DNA from: Paenibacillus aestuarii
GTDB taxonomy: Bacteria > Bacillota > Bacilli > Paenibacillales > NBRC-103111
Reading direction: 5' to 3'
Assembly (NCBI RefSeq): GCF_027789125.1
Contig: NZ_JAQFVF010000069.1
Span: 1 to 64,000, forward strand
DNA: 64,000 nt
The notes under the pieces are model-generated. The model saw only the letters and a list, made by a program, of their open reading frames with translations, was not told the DNA's origin and did not search any database. The position numbers and the translations under genes were made by a program. Positions 1 through 8,207 of this stretch are shown here, one piece after another; positions within the stretch are counted from its first letter, which is position 1, and every line of letters begins with the position of its first letter.

Positions 1-174
1 CCTGGATTTACGGATCAGGCAGTATTTACGGCCGGAGGCAATCCATACGGTACAAGCGTAACCGTCGGTCAAGACGGCACGATTAAAGAAGATGCTCGCG
101 GTGCGGTAGAACATCAGGCCAAACGAACCGTATCCATTGCAAAAGCATTGAATATCGGTTTTGGACAACAATAA
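1..174 (+). CDS. wrbA: 3' end of WrbA-type NAD(P)H:quinone oxidoreductase (partial)
   Basis: The first 57 codons are open in frame 1 and end at a TAA at 172-174; the start lies outside the window. The readable C-terminus contains the segment GNPYGTSVTVGQDG, which corresponds to the FMN-site loop (GxPYGxxxxxGxDG) near the end of WrbA flavodoxin-like quinone reductases. These are FMN-dependent cytoplasmic enzymes that reduce quinones by two electrons. The SDR gene starts 23 bases downstream with its own ribosome site, so the two are probably cotranscribed. The family call rests on this tail only; another flavodoxin-fold NADPH oxidoreductase is possible. Confidence 0.75.
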   Translation, partial: PGFTDQAVFTAGGNPYGTSVTVGQDGTIKEDARGAVEHQAKRTVSIAKALNIGFGQQ

Positions 175-197
175 TAGAAGCGAGGAGCATATTAAAA

Positions 198-935
198 ATG
201 AGCAATCAAGGAAAAGTATATGTCATCACTGGCGGCAGTAGCGGACTGGGTAAAGCAATGGCTGTCGAATTAGTGAAGCGCGGCGCAAATGTTGTCATTA
301 ACGGCCGCCGTGAACAAGCCCTGGCGGATGCCGCAAATGATATCGATCCGACAGGCAAGCACGTTCATATCGTAGCTGGCGACGTCGTGGATCCAAGAGT
401 CGCACAAAGTCTAGTCGACGAAACATTGGCGAAATTCGGCCGCATCGACACGCTAATCAACAATGCGGGCATTTTCATCGCTAAGCCGTTCACGGAGTAC
501 ACCGAGGAAGAGTTCACAAGATACTTAGGCACGAATGTAGTTGGCTTCTTCCATCTGACGCAACGCGCGCTTGTGCAAATGCTGGAACAAGGCGCGGGAC
601 ACGTCATTAATATCACGACAAGCCTGACAGATTCTCCGACGGAGCAAGTGCCTTCCGCGCTTGCGAACTTGACGAAGGGCGGTTTGAACTCGACGACGAA
701 AGCGTTGGCGATTGAGTACGCGAAACGTGGCATCCGCGTGAACGCCGTGTCGCCTGGCGTTATTAAGACGCCAATGCATGCGCCTGAAACGTACGAATTT
801 TTGTCTAAGCTGCATCCGATGGGACGCATGGGCGAAGAGCAAGAGATCGTTGAAGCGGTGCTTTATCTGGATTCCGCGAAGTTTGTAACAGGTGAAATTC
901 TTCACGTGGACGGCGGCCAGAGCGCTGGCTACTAA
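198..935 (+). CDS. SDR-family oxidoreductase lacking the catalytic tyrosine
   Basis: This 245-residue protein has the classical SDR fold: cofactor loop TGGSSGLG at residues 11-18, NNAG at 88-91, and the PG-loop SPGVIKTP near 185. Ribosome site GAGGAG lies 9-10 bases before ATG 198. The active-site Ser (about 142) and Lys160 are present. The residue four before the lysine, normally the catalytic Tyr of YxxxK, is Ala156 (VPSALANLTKGG). Either it is a divergent reductase using another acid or it has lost ordinary activity. It sits between a quinone reductase and a tautomerase, suggesting a small redox or aromatic-compound operon (inference). The substrate cannot be predicted. Confidence 0.88.
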   Translation: MSNQGKVYVITGGSSGLGKAMAVELVKRGANVVINGRREQALADAANDIDPTGKHVHIVAGDVVDPRVAQSLVDETLAKFGRIDTLINNAGIFIAKPFTEYTEEEFTRYLGTNVVGFFHLTQRALVQMLEQGAGHVINITTSLTDSPTEQVPSALANLTKGGLNSTTKALAIEYAKRGIRVNAVSPGVIKTPMHAPETYEFLSKLHPMGRMGEEQEIVEAVLYLDSAKFVTGEILHVDGGQSAGY

Positions 936-996
936 TCTTAGCTGGTGAAGTGCCGAAGTACAACCCAACAAGTAAAGGATTGGAGAGATATGCATT

Positions 997-1245
997 ATGC
1001 CGATCGTAAATATTCAAGTCACGCGAGAGGGCACGACACCTGACCGTGATTCGGTAACCGCCGAAGAGAAAGCAGCCCTCATCAAGGGCGTAAGCGAACT
1101 GCTGCTAAATGTGTTGAACAAGCCGCTGGAATCGACTTTCGTAGTGATTGAAGAAGTCGACACTGACAATTGGGGCTGGGGTGGACTACCAGCATTGGAG
1201 TATCGTCGGAAGGTTGCTGCGCAGAAGGCAGGCGCTGAAAGCTAG
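997..1245 (+). CDS. 4-oxalocrotonate tautomerase-family protein
   Basis: An 82-residue protein starting MPIVNIQVTREG. Tautomerases of this superfamily use an N-terminal proline (Pro1 after Met removal) as catalytic base, and that proline is present. Length is slightly above the usual 60-75. The segment TFVVIEEVDTDNWGWGG matches the conserved second beta-strand and turn of the family. GGAGAG lies about 10 bases upstream. It follows the SDR by 61 bases with no terminator seen, so the three first genes may form one unit. The substrate is unknown; small tautomerases act on enol/keto acids. Confidence 0.85.
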   Translation: MPIVNIQVTREGTTPDRDSVTAEEKAALIKGVSELLLNVLNKPLESTFVVIEEVDTDNWGWGGLPALEYRRKVAAQKAGAES

Positions 1246-1810
1246 TCCTAGAAGGAAAGAAGTCGAAAGGCAGCGTCAGGTAGGGTATAAACATTCAACA
1301 GACTATTGCAAAATTGCTGTCAATACCGAACTGCAGTCAGTCTGATGAGAACGTAATTGCATATTGCAACATTGGTTGGGGAAATGCGTGCGCACAACGC
1401 AAATAATAGCAAATGAAGGCAGTCGATTATTAAATCGGCTGCCTTCTTGGCTTGCATAAACTTACCCTGCCACAGAACGTGCAGGACTGCTGTGGGTGTA
1501 TCCAAAAGCAATTTGATAAAGGAAATACTGAGGAAATACCTGATCTTCAGATCTTTCCCGAACTCGAAGATCTTAGTTATGATAAGAAGAATGTGCCCGA
1601 CATTAAAAGGAAATTTCATTATTCGCTTAAGTGATGTCTAGTATTCTAGTTGAAACAAGTTGAGGATTGCACAGAAATGATATGTTCCATTCAAGCAGAT
1701 TAGTATTTTAATGAAACTTTTTGACTACTCTACCTAGAATATTCCATAGCAAACAATCAATAGCTGCATAACATATAGAATATAAGACTTTGAATTCGGA
1801 GGATAAGCTA
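1246..1810. other. Intergenic region with a hairpin and no confident gene
   Basis: No gene is supported here. It holds a stem-loop at 1415-1446 (listed separately) and an open frame 1452-1634 (60 codons, ATG, no good ribosome site) whose translation contains a plausible but unrecognised stretch; I cannot tell a gene remnant from chance. The sequence CATAACATA at 1767-1775 fits the sigma-K -10 form CATANNNTA upstream of the next gene, but no matching -35 was found at the right distance. Confidence 0.5.
1415..1446 (+). terminator. Stem-loop, possible terminator after the tautomerase
   Basis: A 13-bp stem GAAGGCAGTCGAT / ATCGGCTGCCTTC with one G-T pair and a 6-base loop. The following bases TTGGCTTGC make only a weak U-tract, so termination may be inefficient. 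Confidence 0.45.
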
Positions 1811-2473
1811 GTGGAGAAAATTATAATCATAGGTGCATCTGGTCATGCTGGCGTTGTCATTGATATCGTTGAACAGGAAAATAAATATCAAATTGTCGCT
1901 CTCTTTGATTCTAGTAATAATTTGGGGGCTTCAGCATTTGGTTACCCAATCATTGGGAGAGAGGGTGATTTATCTCAATGTATTACGAGTTTTGGAATTA
2001 AGAATGGAATTATCGCCATTGGCGACAATTGGACGCGTTATAAAATAATGGTGGGGGTCCTAAATTGTTATCCGGATTTTACTTTTGTCAGAGCTATTCA
2101 TCCTTCTGCACAGATAGGAAAAGGCGTTAGTCTGGGGCATGGGGCGGTTGTTATGCCCAATTGTGTCATTAATCGTGAAGCAATAATTGGAAATTTCAGC
2201 ATTGTTAATACTGGGGCTACTTTGGATCATCAGAGTGTTCTCGGGCACTTCGCTAGCTTAGCTCCCGGCGTTACAACTGGAGGAAATGTACAAATTGGGG
2301 ACTTCTCTGCAATTGGTATCGGAGCATGTGTTAAGCATAATGTATCAATAGGAGAGAACACGGTTATAGGAGCTGGCTCAGTTGTATTAGAAGATTGCCC
2401 TAGTTATGTAGTGAGTTATGGATCCCCTGCAAGAATTGTTCGTACGAGAAAAGCGGGCGATAAATATTTGTAA
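1811..2473 (+). CDS. PglD/NeuD-like sugar acetyltransferase
   Basis: A 220-residue protein. I place the start at GTG 1811 because GGAGG at 1798-1802 is 8 bases before it and the protein then opens MEKIIIIGASGHAGVV, the Rossmann-like N-terminal motif of this family; an in-frame TTG at 1790 has no ribosome site. Residues 90-215 form hexapeptide repeats of a left-handed beta-helix with the conserved LDH histidine in TLDHQS and the terminal GSPAR segment. PglD uses acetyl-CoA to acetylate the C4 amine of UDP-4-amino-4,6-dideoxy-GlcNAc. The adjacent aminotransferase and dehydratase supply exactly that substrate, which supports the call. A serine O-acetyltransferase-like enzyme on another sugar is the alternative. 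Confidence 0.85.
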   Translation: MEKIIIIGASGHAGVVIDIVEQENKYQIVALFDSSNNLGASAFGYPIIGREGDLSQCITSFGIKNGIIAIGDNWTRYKIMVGVLNCYPDFTFVRAIHPSAQIGKGVSLGHGAVVMPNCVINREAIIGNFSIVNTGATLDHQSVLGHFASLAPGVTTGGNVQIGDFSAIGIGACVKHNVSIGENTVIGAGSVVLEDCPSYVVSYGSPARIVRTRKAGDKYL

Positions 2474-2518
2474 TTTAGTTTTTGATGATATTTGACTAGA
2501 AAGGGGGAAGTTACGATC

Positions 2519-3679
2519 TTGGTTCAACATAAAAAGATTTATTTATCTCCCCCGCATATGAGCGGAAATGAACTGAAATTAATCAAAGAGGCATTTAGGG
2601 ATAATTGGATTGCTCCTTTAGGTCCTCACGTAGATGCTTTTGAAAGGGAAGTAGCAGCATATGCGGGTGTGAAGGGAGCTGTAGCAATCAGCTCGGGAAC
2701 AGCTGCTTTGCATTTGTCATTAATTTATTTAGGTGTAACGACAGGTGATATCGTCTTTTGCTCAACTCTTACCTTTGCTGCAAGTGCAAACCCCATATTA
2801 TACCAAAGAGCACTGCCAGTTTTCATTGATTCGGAACCGGATTCATGGAACATGTCCCCTCAAGCATTAGAGCGGGCTTTCGAACATTATAAAATGAAAG
2901 GTCAAATGCCAAAGGCCGTTATAGTCGTAAATCTGTATGGGCAAAGCGCAAATATGGAAGCGATATTGGAAATATGTCAGCGATATGGGGTTCCTATGAT
3001 CGAGGATGCGGCAGAGTCGTTGGGAGCATCTTATAAAGGGAAAAAGAGTGGATCTTTTGGAAAGTTCGGTATTTACTCTTTCAACGGAAATAAGATTATC
3101 ACAACATCATGTGGAGGAATGGTAATATCTGATGATGAAGAAGCGTTAGCGAAGATTAGATTTTGGGCATCGCAATCTCGCGACCCAGCGATATATTATC
3201 AGCACAGCGAATTAGGATTTAATTACCGGCTAAGTAACATTTCTGCGGCAATAGGAAGGGCGCAGTTACGTGTACTAGATCAACGTGTGGAAAAACGTCG
3301 TGAAATATTTAAGTCATATTATCAAGCTTTTTCAAAGAGAGATGGCATAAAATTTATGGGAGAACCTCCGAATTGCCACTCTACTCGTTGGCTTACAGCT
3401 CTTATGGTCGACTCCGCACGTACAGGAGTATCTTTTATTCAAATTATACAGGGATTAGCAGAGCTTGATATCGAAGCACGACCAGTTTGGAAGCCAATGC
3501 ATCTTCAGCCTCTGTATAAGGAATATAGCTATTTTCAGCATAGCGAAGAAGGAAGTGTGTCAGATTTATTATTTCAGCAAGGACTCTGTCTACCGTCAGG
3601 TTCCAGTCTAACCAAGAAGGATATTGAACGGGTCATCAAAAGCATTTCTGAAATTTTAAGAACAGGACATAAATATTGA
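2519..3679 (+). CDS. DegT/DnrJ/EryC1 aminotransferase, PglE-like
   Basis: A PLP-dependent sugar aminotransferase of about 386 residues. The preferred start is TTG 2519, 9-10 bases after GGGGGAA; a TTG at 2492 lies upstream of that ribosome site. Landmarks are SSGTAALHL (cofactor phosphate region), IEDAAESLGA with the PLP-pyridine Asp, and the Schiff-base Lys in FNGNKIITT (about residue 192). PglE-type enzymes transfer an amino group from glutamate to the 4-keto of UDP-2-acetamido-2,6-dideoxy-hexulose. It follows the acetyltransferase by 45 bases and is ended by a strong terminator, so these two form one short operon, with the dehydratase transcribed separately. Confidence 0.88.
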   Translation: MVQHKKIYLSPPHMSGNELKLIKEAFRDNWIAPLGPHVDAFEREVAAYAGVKGAVAISSGTAALHLSLIYLGVTTGDIVFCSTLTFAASANPILYQRALPVFIDSEPDSWNMSPQALERAFEHYKMKGQMPKAVIVVNLYGQSANMEAILEICQRYGVPMIEDAAESLGASYKGKKSGSFGKFGIYSFNGNKIITTSCGGMVISDDEEALAKIRFWASQSRDPAIYYQHSELGFNYRLSNISAAIGRAQLRVLDQRVEKRREIFKSYYQAFSKRDGIKFMGEPPNCHSTRWLTALMVDSARTGVSFIQIIQGLAELDIEARPVWKPMHLQPLYKEYSYFQHSEEGSVSDLLFQQGLCLPSGSSLTKKDIERVIKSISEILRTGHKY

Positions 3680-3683
3680 TCTT

Positions 3684-3741
3684 AAGAGCTGATCCTTTAA
3701 GCAATTTAGCTGATTAAAGGATAAGCTCTTTTTTCATTTTT
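3684..3741 (+). terminator. Rho-independent terminator
   Basis: A 16-bp stem (3684-3699 with 3715-3730, one mismatch) built on AAGAGCTGATCCTTTA, followed by TTTTCATTTTT. It separates the acetyltransferase-aminotransferase pair from the dehydratase gene. Confidence 0.9.
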
Positions 3742-3850
3742 AAGATTATCATTTTCACTTAAATAAATTACTAATTTAGGTATTCAATCATAACAAAATA
3801 GAAAGAAATAAATATACTAAAGAAATGATAGATTTGGGGGGGGAAAGAAT

Positions 3851-5032
3851 ATGAAACAGTACAGTAAAAGAGAATATCACCTTCGTGCAGCTCTCGAAAA
3901 GATTACTATGGAAGAATTGCTTGATAGAAAGGCAATTCAGATTGATATGGAACAAATCAGTGGTTATCTAAGAGATAAAGTTATCTTAGTTACTGGTGCT
4001 GGAGGCTCGATTGGTTCTGAGCTTTGCCGGCAAATTATTAAGTTCGGGCCACGTCAATTACTGTTATTGGGACATGGTGAAAACAGTATTTACACGATTG
4101 AAAAAGAACTAAGGAACCATAACGAAAATATAAAAATGGTATGTATTATTGCAGACATTCAAGATAAAAAAAGACTTGATGATATTTTCTTTTTTTATAG
4201 ACCAAATGTAGTCTATCATGCAGCTGCTCATAAGCACGTTCCATTAATGGAACTAAACCCCTCCGAAGCAATAAAAAATAACGTATGGGGAACTCGGAAT
4301 GTTGCAGATTGTGCCCAAAAGTATAATACGGAACGCTTTGTATTTATCTCCTCTGACAAGGCTGTTAATTCAACAAATATCATGGGAACAAGTAAAAGGC
4401 TTGCAGAATTAGTTCTACAAAGCATGCGGAAAGAAAACGGAACTGAGTTCGTTATTGTTCGATTTGGTAATGTACTGGGGAGTAGAGGAAGTGTCGTGCC
4501 TCTATTTAAAGAACAAATATTAAAGGGGGGCCCTATTACAATAACCCATCCTGGAATGATTCGTTATTTTATGACAATACCAGAAGCCGTCCAATTAACC
4601 ATTCAAGCTGGGGTGACGGCTAAAGGAGGGAAAACTTTTATTCTTGATATGGGCAAGCCATATAAAATTGTAGATTTAGCTTATAAAATGATAGCTTTAG
4701 CGGGCCTAAAACCTGGAAAGGATATTCAAATTGTATATACAGGAATTCGTCAAGGAGAAAAGCTTGTGGAAGAAATTTTAACGGAAATTGAGAAAAATAG
4801 AGCTTATTATCATGATCGGATTCATATATGCGATCCTCCTATCCTTTCAGATGATCTGCATGAAAAGATAGAACAACTGGAACATTTAGTTTCTCAGTAT
4901 GATTCGGTTGGTGCAGTAGAAGAGTTTCTCGCTAGAGTAAGAGGTATTTTTCCAGAATTCTACTGGCCAGCTCAGCCTTCAAATTCTGAATCTAACGAAG
5001 AGGTCACTAGGAGTGATATGAATGAAAGTTAA
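3851..5032 (+). CDS. UDP-N-acetylglucosamine 4,6-dehydratase (CapD/PglF catalytic domain)
   Basis: A 393-residue soluble short-form enzyme of the polysaccharide-biosynthesis SDR family; the membrane segments present in full-length PglF are absent. NAD-binding loop VTGAGGSIGSE is at 48-58. The catalytic region ISSDKAVNSTNIMG (166-179) has the SDK triad, and a methionine (M178) occupies the place of the SDR tyrosine, as known for PglF-type dehydratases; K182 follows. It makes the UDP-4-keto-6-deoxy sugar used by the aminotransferase upstream. The ribosome site is a G8 run followed by AAAG. Its stop overlaps the next gene by 11 bases, tying it to the glycosyltransferases. The stereochemistry at C5 (PglF-like versus PseB-like) cannot be settled by eye. 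Confidence 0.88.
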   Translation: MKQYSKREYHLRAALEKITMEELLDRKAIQIDMEQISGYLRDKVILVTGAGGSIGSELCRQIIKFGPRQLLLLGHGENSIYTIEKELRNHNENIKMVCIIADIQDKKRLDDIFFFYRPNVVYHAAAHKHVPLMELNPSEAIKNNVWGTRNVADCAQKYNTERFVFISSDKAVNSTNIMGTSKRLAELVLQSMRKENGTEFVIVRFGNVLGSRGSVVPLFKEQILKGGPITITHPGMIRYFMTIPEAVQLTIQAGVTAKGGKTFILDMGKPYKIVDLAYKMIALAGLKPGKDIQIVYTGIRQGEKLVEEILTEIEKNRAYYHDRIHICDPPILSDDLHEKIEQLEHLVSQYDSVGAVEEFLARVRGIFPEFYWPAQPSNSESNEEVTRSDMNES

Positions 5033-5966
5033 GATTTTATTTTTTTGTTTTCCGAGACACCCCTTCAACCAGCGATCAGAAGATTACTTTAAGATTGCGT
5101 TAGTAAAAAATCCAAATGTAGACGTTCGTTTTGTTCATGAAGGGGGGGATGTGAGAGAGATCATAACCAGACTTGATTTTTCTCCTGATTTTATATACAT
5201 CCACGATTTGGAGCAGTTTTTATTGAAGAGAGGCAACATTACTGGATTGAGCGAAGTAAAGATCCCGAAAGGATTGTTGTTCAATGATCTCCATCGAAAC
5301 GGACATATATTGCAAGAGTTCGTCGAACAGAATCATATCAATCTAATATTTGCTCATTACCGGGATGCATTTTCCCGGTTTTTTCCAAACTATAAAGATC
5401 AATTCCGTTGGCTTCCTTATGCAGTGAATTTATCTATCTTTAAAAATTATCATAAGAGAAAAACCATTAACTATTTGTTGATGGGTGCCACAAATCCAAG
5501 ATTTTATCCGCTTCGACACAAGATATATAAGTGTATGAAAAATAAAGAAGGTTTTATATACCACGCACACCCAGGATATAGGGACTTTTCGAAAAAACAA
5601 GAGGATAAGCTGTTTGTTGAAAACAGATATGCTAAAGAAATAAACAGAGCTAAAATATTTTTCACGGATGACTTAATATATCACTACCCGGTTAAAAAAT
5701 TCTTTGAGGTCGTAGCCTGCAATACATTACTTCTTGCTTCAGGTTCACAAGAACTAAAGGACTTGGGATTTGTGGATGGAGAAACATATGTTGAAATAAA
5801 TCAAGAAAATTTTGAAAAAAAAGCAAAATACTATCTCAAGCACAAAGAAGAGCGGAAGCAAATTGCTAATAACGGATACAAAATGGTTAGAGCGAGACAT
5901 TCAATAGATAGGAGGAGCCAAGAATTCGTGGACATGATAACAGAGTATTTAGGAGGATTAAAATGA
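5022..5966 (+). CDS. CgeB-like glycosyltransferase 1
   Basis: A 314-residue predicted cytoplasmic glycosyltransferase. Its C-terminal part (about 200-305) has the features of the Glyco_trans_1_2 domain found in the spore maturation protein CgeB: YAKEINRAKIFF, FFEVVACNTLLLA, and the ending VRARHSIDRRSQEFVD. The N-terminal half resembles the variable acceptor domain of the same group. ATG 5022 is translationally coupled, sitting inside the end of the dehydratase gene with AGGAG just upstream. It overlaps its paralogue by 4 bases. Acceptor and donor are unknown; context suggests it adds sugar to a surface or spore polysaccharide, possibly using the diamino-sugar made upstream (inference). Confidence 0.8.
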   Translation: MKVKILFFCFPRHPFNQRSEDYFKIALVKNPNVDVRFVHEGGDVREIITRLDFSPDFIYIHDLEQFLLKRGNITGLSEVKIPKGLLFNDLHRNGHILQEFVEQNHINLIFAHYRDAFSRFFPNYKDQFRWLPYAVNLSIFKNYHKRKTINYLLMGATNPRFYPLRHKIYKCMKNKEGFIYHAHPGYRDFSKKQEDKLFVENRYAKEINRAKIFFTDDLIYHYPVKKFFEVVACNTLLLASGSQELKDLGFVDGETYVEINQENFEKKAKYYLKHKEERKQIANNGYKMVRARHSIDRRSQEFVDMITEYLGGLK

Positions 5967-6907
5967 AGAAATTAAAGATTTTATTTTTTACAACTGATAC
6001 TTCCAATTTTGTTGATAAAACAGATGATTATTTTAAAAAAGAGCTAGTTAAGCTGTCAGATGTCGAAATTTACTTTCAATATAAGGGAGGTAACATTTCT
6101 GATATTTTGAAAGAATTAAATGATAAACCGGACTTTATTTATTTTGATGATTTTGAACGTATAAATCGGGTGTATGGACTTCCCACAGACTTAGATAAGG
6201 TCAATATTCCAAAGGGTATTTTGTTTCATGATCTATATAGAGATAATGATATATTTGTTGAATATGTAGAGAAGAGTAAGATTGATCTTCTATATGCCCA
6301 TTATCGCGATGGCTTTCTTTCATTGTATCCTCAGTATAAGGATCGGTTTATCTGGCTTCCATTACATGTGTACAGACCGATTTTTTGTAAGCGATCCATA
6401 AAAAAAGATATTAGATTTTTAATGATGGGAAGTTTGGGTAAAAAGAAGTACCCATTACGTAACAAAATGTTTCAACGAATGAAGAATGTGGAAGGATTTG
6501 TTACTCACAAACATCCTGGTTATGATTATAGTTTAAAAGAGAATGGAAACATATTTGTGGGTGAGAAATATGCAAAGGAAGTTGCCCGAGCCAAGATTTT
6601 TTTAACGTGCGGTTCTATCTATAATTACCCTCTAGGCAAATATTTTGAAGTACCAGCCTGCAATACTTTGCTATTAGCCTCTGGATTCCCTGAGCTACTT
6701 GACCTTGGGTTTATTGACAAAAAGACTTTCGTGGAGATCAATGAGGAAAATTTTGAAGAAAAAGCAAAGTATTATAATAAATATAAAGAAGAACGAAAGA
6801 TAATTACAAGAGCGGGACATAAAATGGTTCTCGCTCGTCACACAACTGATATCCGAGTTAGGCAATTTGTTGATGGACTTTGGAAGTTCCTGTCCAAAAA
6901 TGGATAA
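5963..6907 (+). CDS. CgeB-like glycosyltransferase 2 (paralogue)
   Basis: Also 314 residues and clearly homologous over its full length to the preceding gene, with shared blocks such as ILFFxx, AHYRDxF, WLP, MGxxxxxxYPLR, HPGY, YAKE, CNTLLLASG and ARHxxDxR. It starts at ATG 5963 within an ATGA overlap and is preceded by TTAGGAGGATTAAA, a strong ribosome site. The tandem arrangement implies duplication followed by divergence of specificity. No terminator with a clear U-tract follows; a weak stem at 6998-7027 lies between it and the convergent gene. Confidence 0.8.
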   Translation: MKKLKILFFTTDTSNFVDKTDDYFKKELVKLSDVEIYFQYKGGNISDILKELNDKPDFIYFDDFERINRVYGLPTDLDKVNIPKGILFHDLYRDNDIFVEYVEKSKIDLLYAHYRDGFLSLYPQYKDRFIWLPLHVYRPIFCKRSIKKDIRFLMMGSLGKKKYPLRNKMFQRMKNVEGFVTHKHPGYDYSLKENGNIFVGEKYAKEVARAKIFLTCGSIYNYPLGKYFEVPACNTLLLASGFPELLDLGFIDKKTFVEINEENFEEKAKYYNKYKEERKIITRAGHKMVLARHTTDIRVRQFVDGLWKFLSKNG

Positions 6908-7093
6908 TGAAGTTCCTTTGTGGTTCTGAAGTTTTGAAAATGGTGTCTATGGAGATTAAAGAAAATTTGAAGATAACGGAATTGTAAGGATTAGGGGGTT
7001 GTTATTCGTTGGGGAGTGACGAACAACCTAGCGATGATGTATTATAAAACCTTTCAGACTTGTGTGTCGACCCACAATATCTGATAGGTGCTT

Positions 7094-7726
7094 TCACTTA
7101 CCGGGATCGAGGCGAAGGACCGAGCTGATTTGGTTGAATGCAACAGGTGTGCCACCTTCGAATAAGTCAAACATTTTCGCAGTTTTTGGAGTTACTTGAA
7201 TGAACGGTTCAACAAAAATATCGTTTCCTGCTCGAAGTTGGACCTTCTTCGTTACAAGTCCACGCTTCAATAACAGCTGATTCTTGATAATTCCGAGCGC
7301 AACTACACCGATCGCCGAAACGAATATTTCATTATCCGTTATATGAGTAGTTGTTGTTTCGCCACCCGTATTTATTTCAACGACTGTGCTCCCAATCCTC
7401 GTGGCAATTGTAGTACGCGATATTGGTTTTGCAAAAAACGAAATGCTTCGATCCACCGAATTAAACCGTAAATTGTAACGTCTCTTATTAATCAAACCTA
7501 ACGTATGTGCAGTTGATACATCCACGTCAATTCTATTATCAATGCATTCGGAAGCATCACTGTTACTTAGTAAAACTCTTACTTTCGCATTTCTTCGTCG
7601 CAGGACCACATTACCGTCAGGTATCGTGAATGTAGGCAAGGGCGAACCTCCGCAGCCAGCAAGTAAGAATGCACGATTTCTAAAATCAGGAACAACATTC
7701 ACATCAAAAACAGCACGCGATATCAT
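7094..7726 (-). CDS. Hypothetical protein with two YheC/D-N-like barrel motifs
   Basis: About 210 residues, no signal peptide and no catalytic motif that I recognise. Two blocks resemble each other and the N-terminal domain of YheC/YheD proteins: VDVSTAHTLGLINKRR (middle) and IQVTPKTAKMFDLFEGG (C-terminal), each followed by a beta-rich stretch, so the protein may be two double-psi-type half barrels. The C-terminus is LRLDPGK. Start choice is uncertain: TTG 7756, ATG 7747 or ATG 7726; I report the last, which has GAAAGGTG about 11 bases upstream. It points away from the YheC/D-family gene 450 bases downstream of its start. A spore-coat structural role is only a guess from that neighbour. Confidence 0.6.
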   Translation of the reverse strand: MISRAVFDVNVVPDFRNRAFLLAGCGGSPLPTFTIPDGNVVLRRRNAKVRVLLSNSDASECIDNRIDVDVSTAHTLGLINKRRYNLRFNSVDRSISFFAKPISRTTIATRIGSTVVEINTGGETTTTHITDNEIFVSAIGVVALGIIKNQLLLKRGLVTKKVQLRAGNDIFVEPFIQVTPKTAKMFDLFEGGTPVAFNQISSVLRLDPGK

Positions 7727-7756
7727 CCTTCGACTCACACCTTTCATGCTTACCAA

Positions 7757-8207
7757 AAATAATGGAAGTCACCTATACTGTGTTACACTTGAACCCATTA
7801 ATATGGTATATGCGTCACTTCGATGTGTCGTATAGATACTTGCCCTCATCTTCGGAACAAACAATCTCAATCAAGGAAGCCATGTCTGCTCCGTCATTCT
7901 CAGTATTTCACAGCTTATTGGGCACTTTATTATTTACTCAACAAACGGGGGCTCGTCAGTTTAATCAGTCCTACAATTAACAGCTAACGGGCTGAGGTAT
8001 ACAGCTTTTTGTGTAATATTAAGTTCGTTTTTAGTATTATTGGCATGTTCAAAATCAGCAAAAGAGTAATTCCAGTTTCATAATAGCTTCTGAATATGAA
8101 GGTACGAGTCTCAGGTGGGAGTCCATGCCATGGGGAACGGCTTAGGCAGATGCTGTGACAAGCACCTATTTCCATGCGTATGCTTAGAATAAGGGAGGTT
8201 GAGGCCA
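7757..8207. other. Divergent intergenic region, 450 bases
   Basis: It lies between two divergently transcribed genes and should hold both promoters. No convincing sigma-A, sigma-E or sigma-K pair was identified. Open frames inside it (such as 7762-7980) lack ribosome sites and family resemblance. Confidence 0.5.

Noticed and set aside
365..829. 154-codon minus-strand frame over the SDR gene
   Set aside because: It is antisense to a clear SDR with conserved motifs and has no ribosome site.
1700..1735. ATTTTAATGA followed by TTTTTGAC, resembling the motif at 51.7 and 55.5 kb
   Set aside because: The spacing and the second half do not match and the downstream gene is unrelated; treated as chance.
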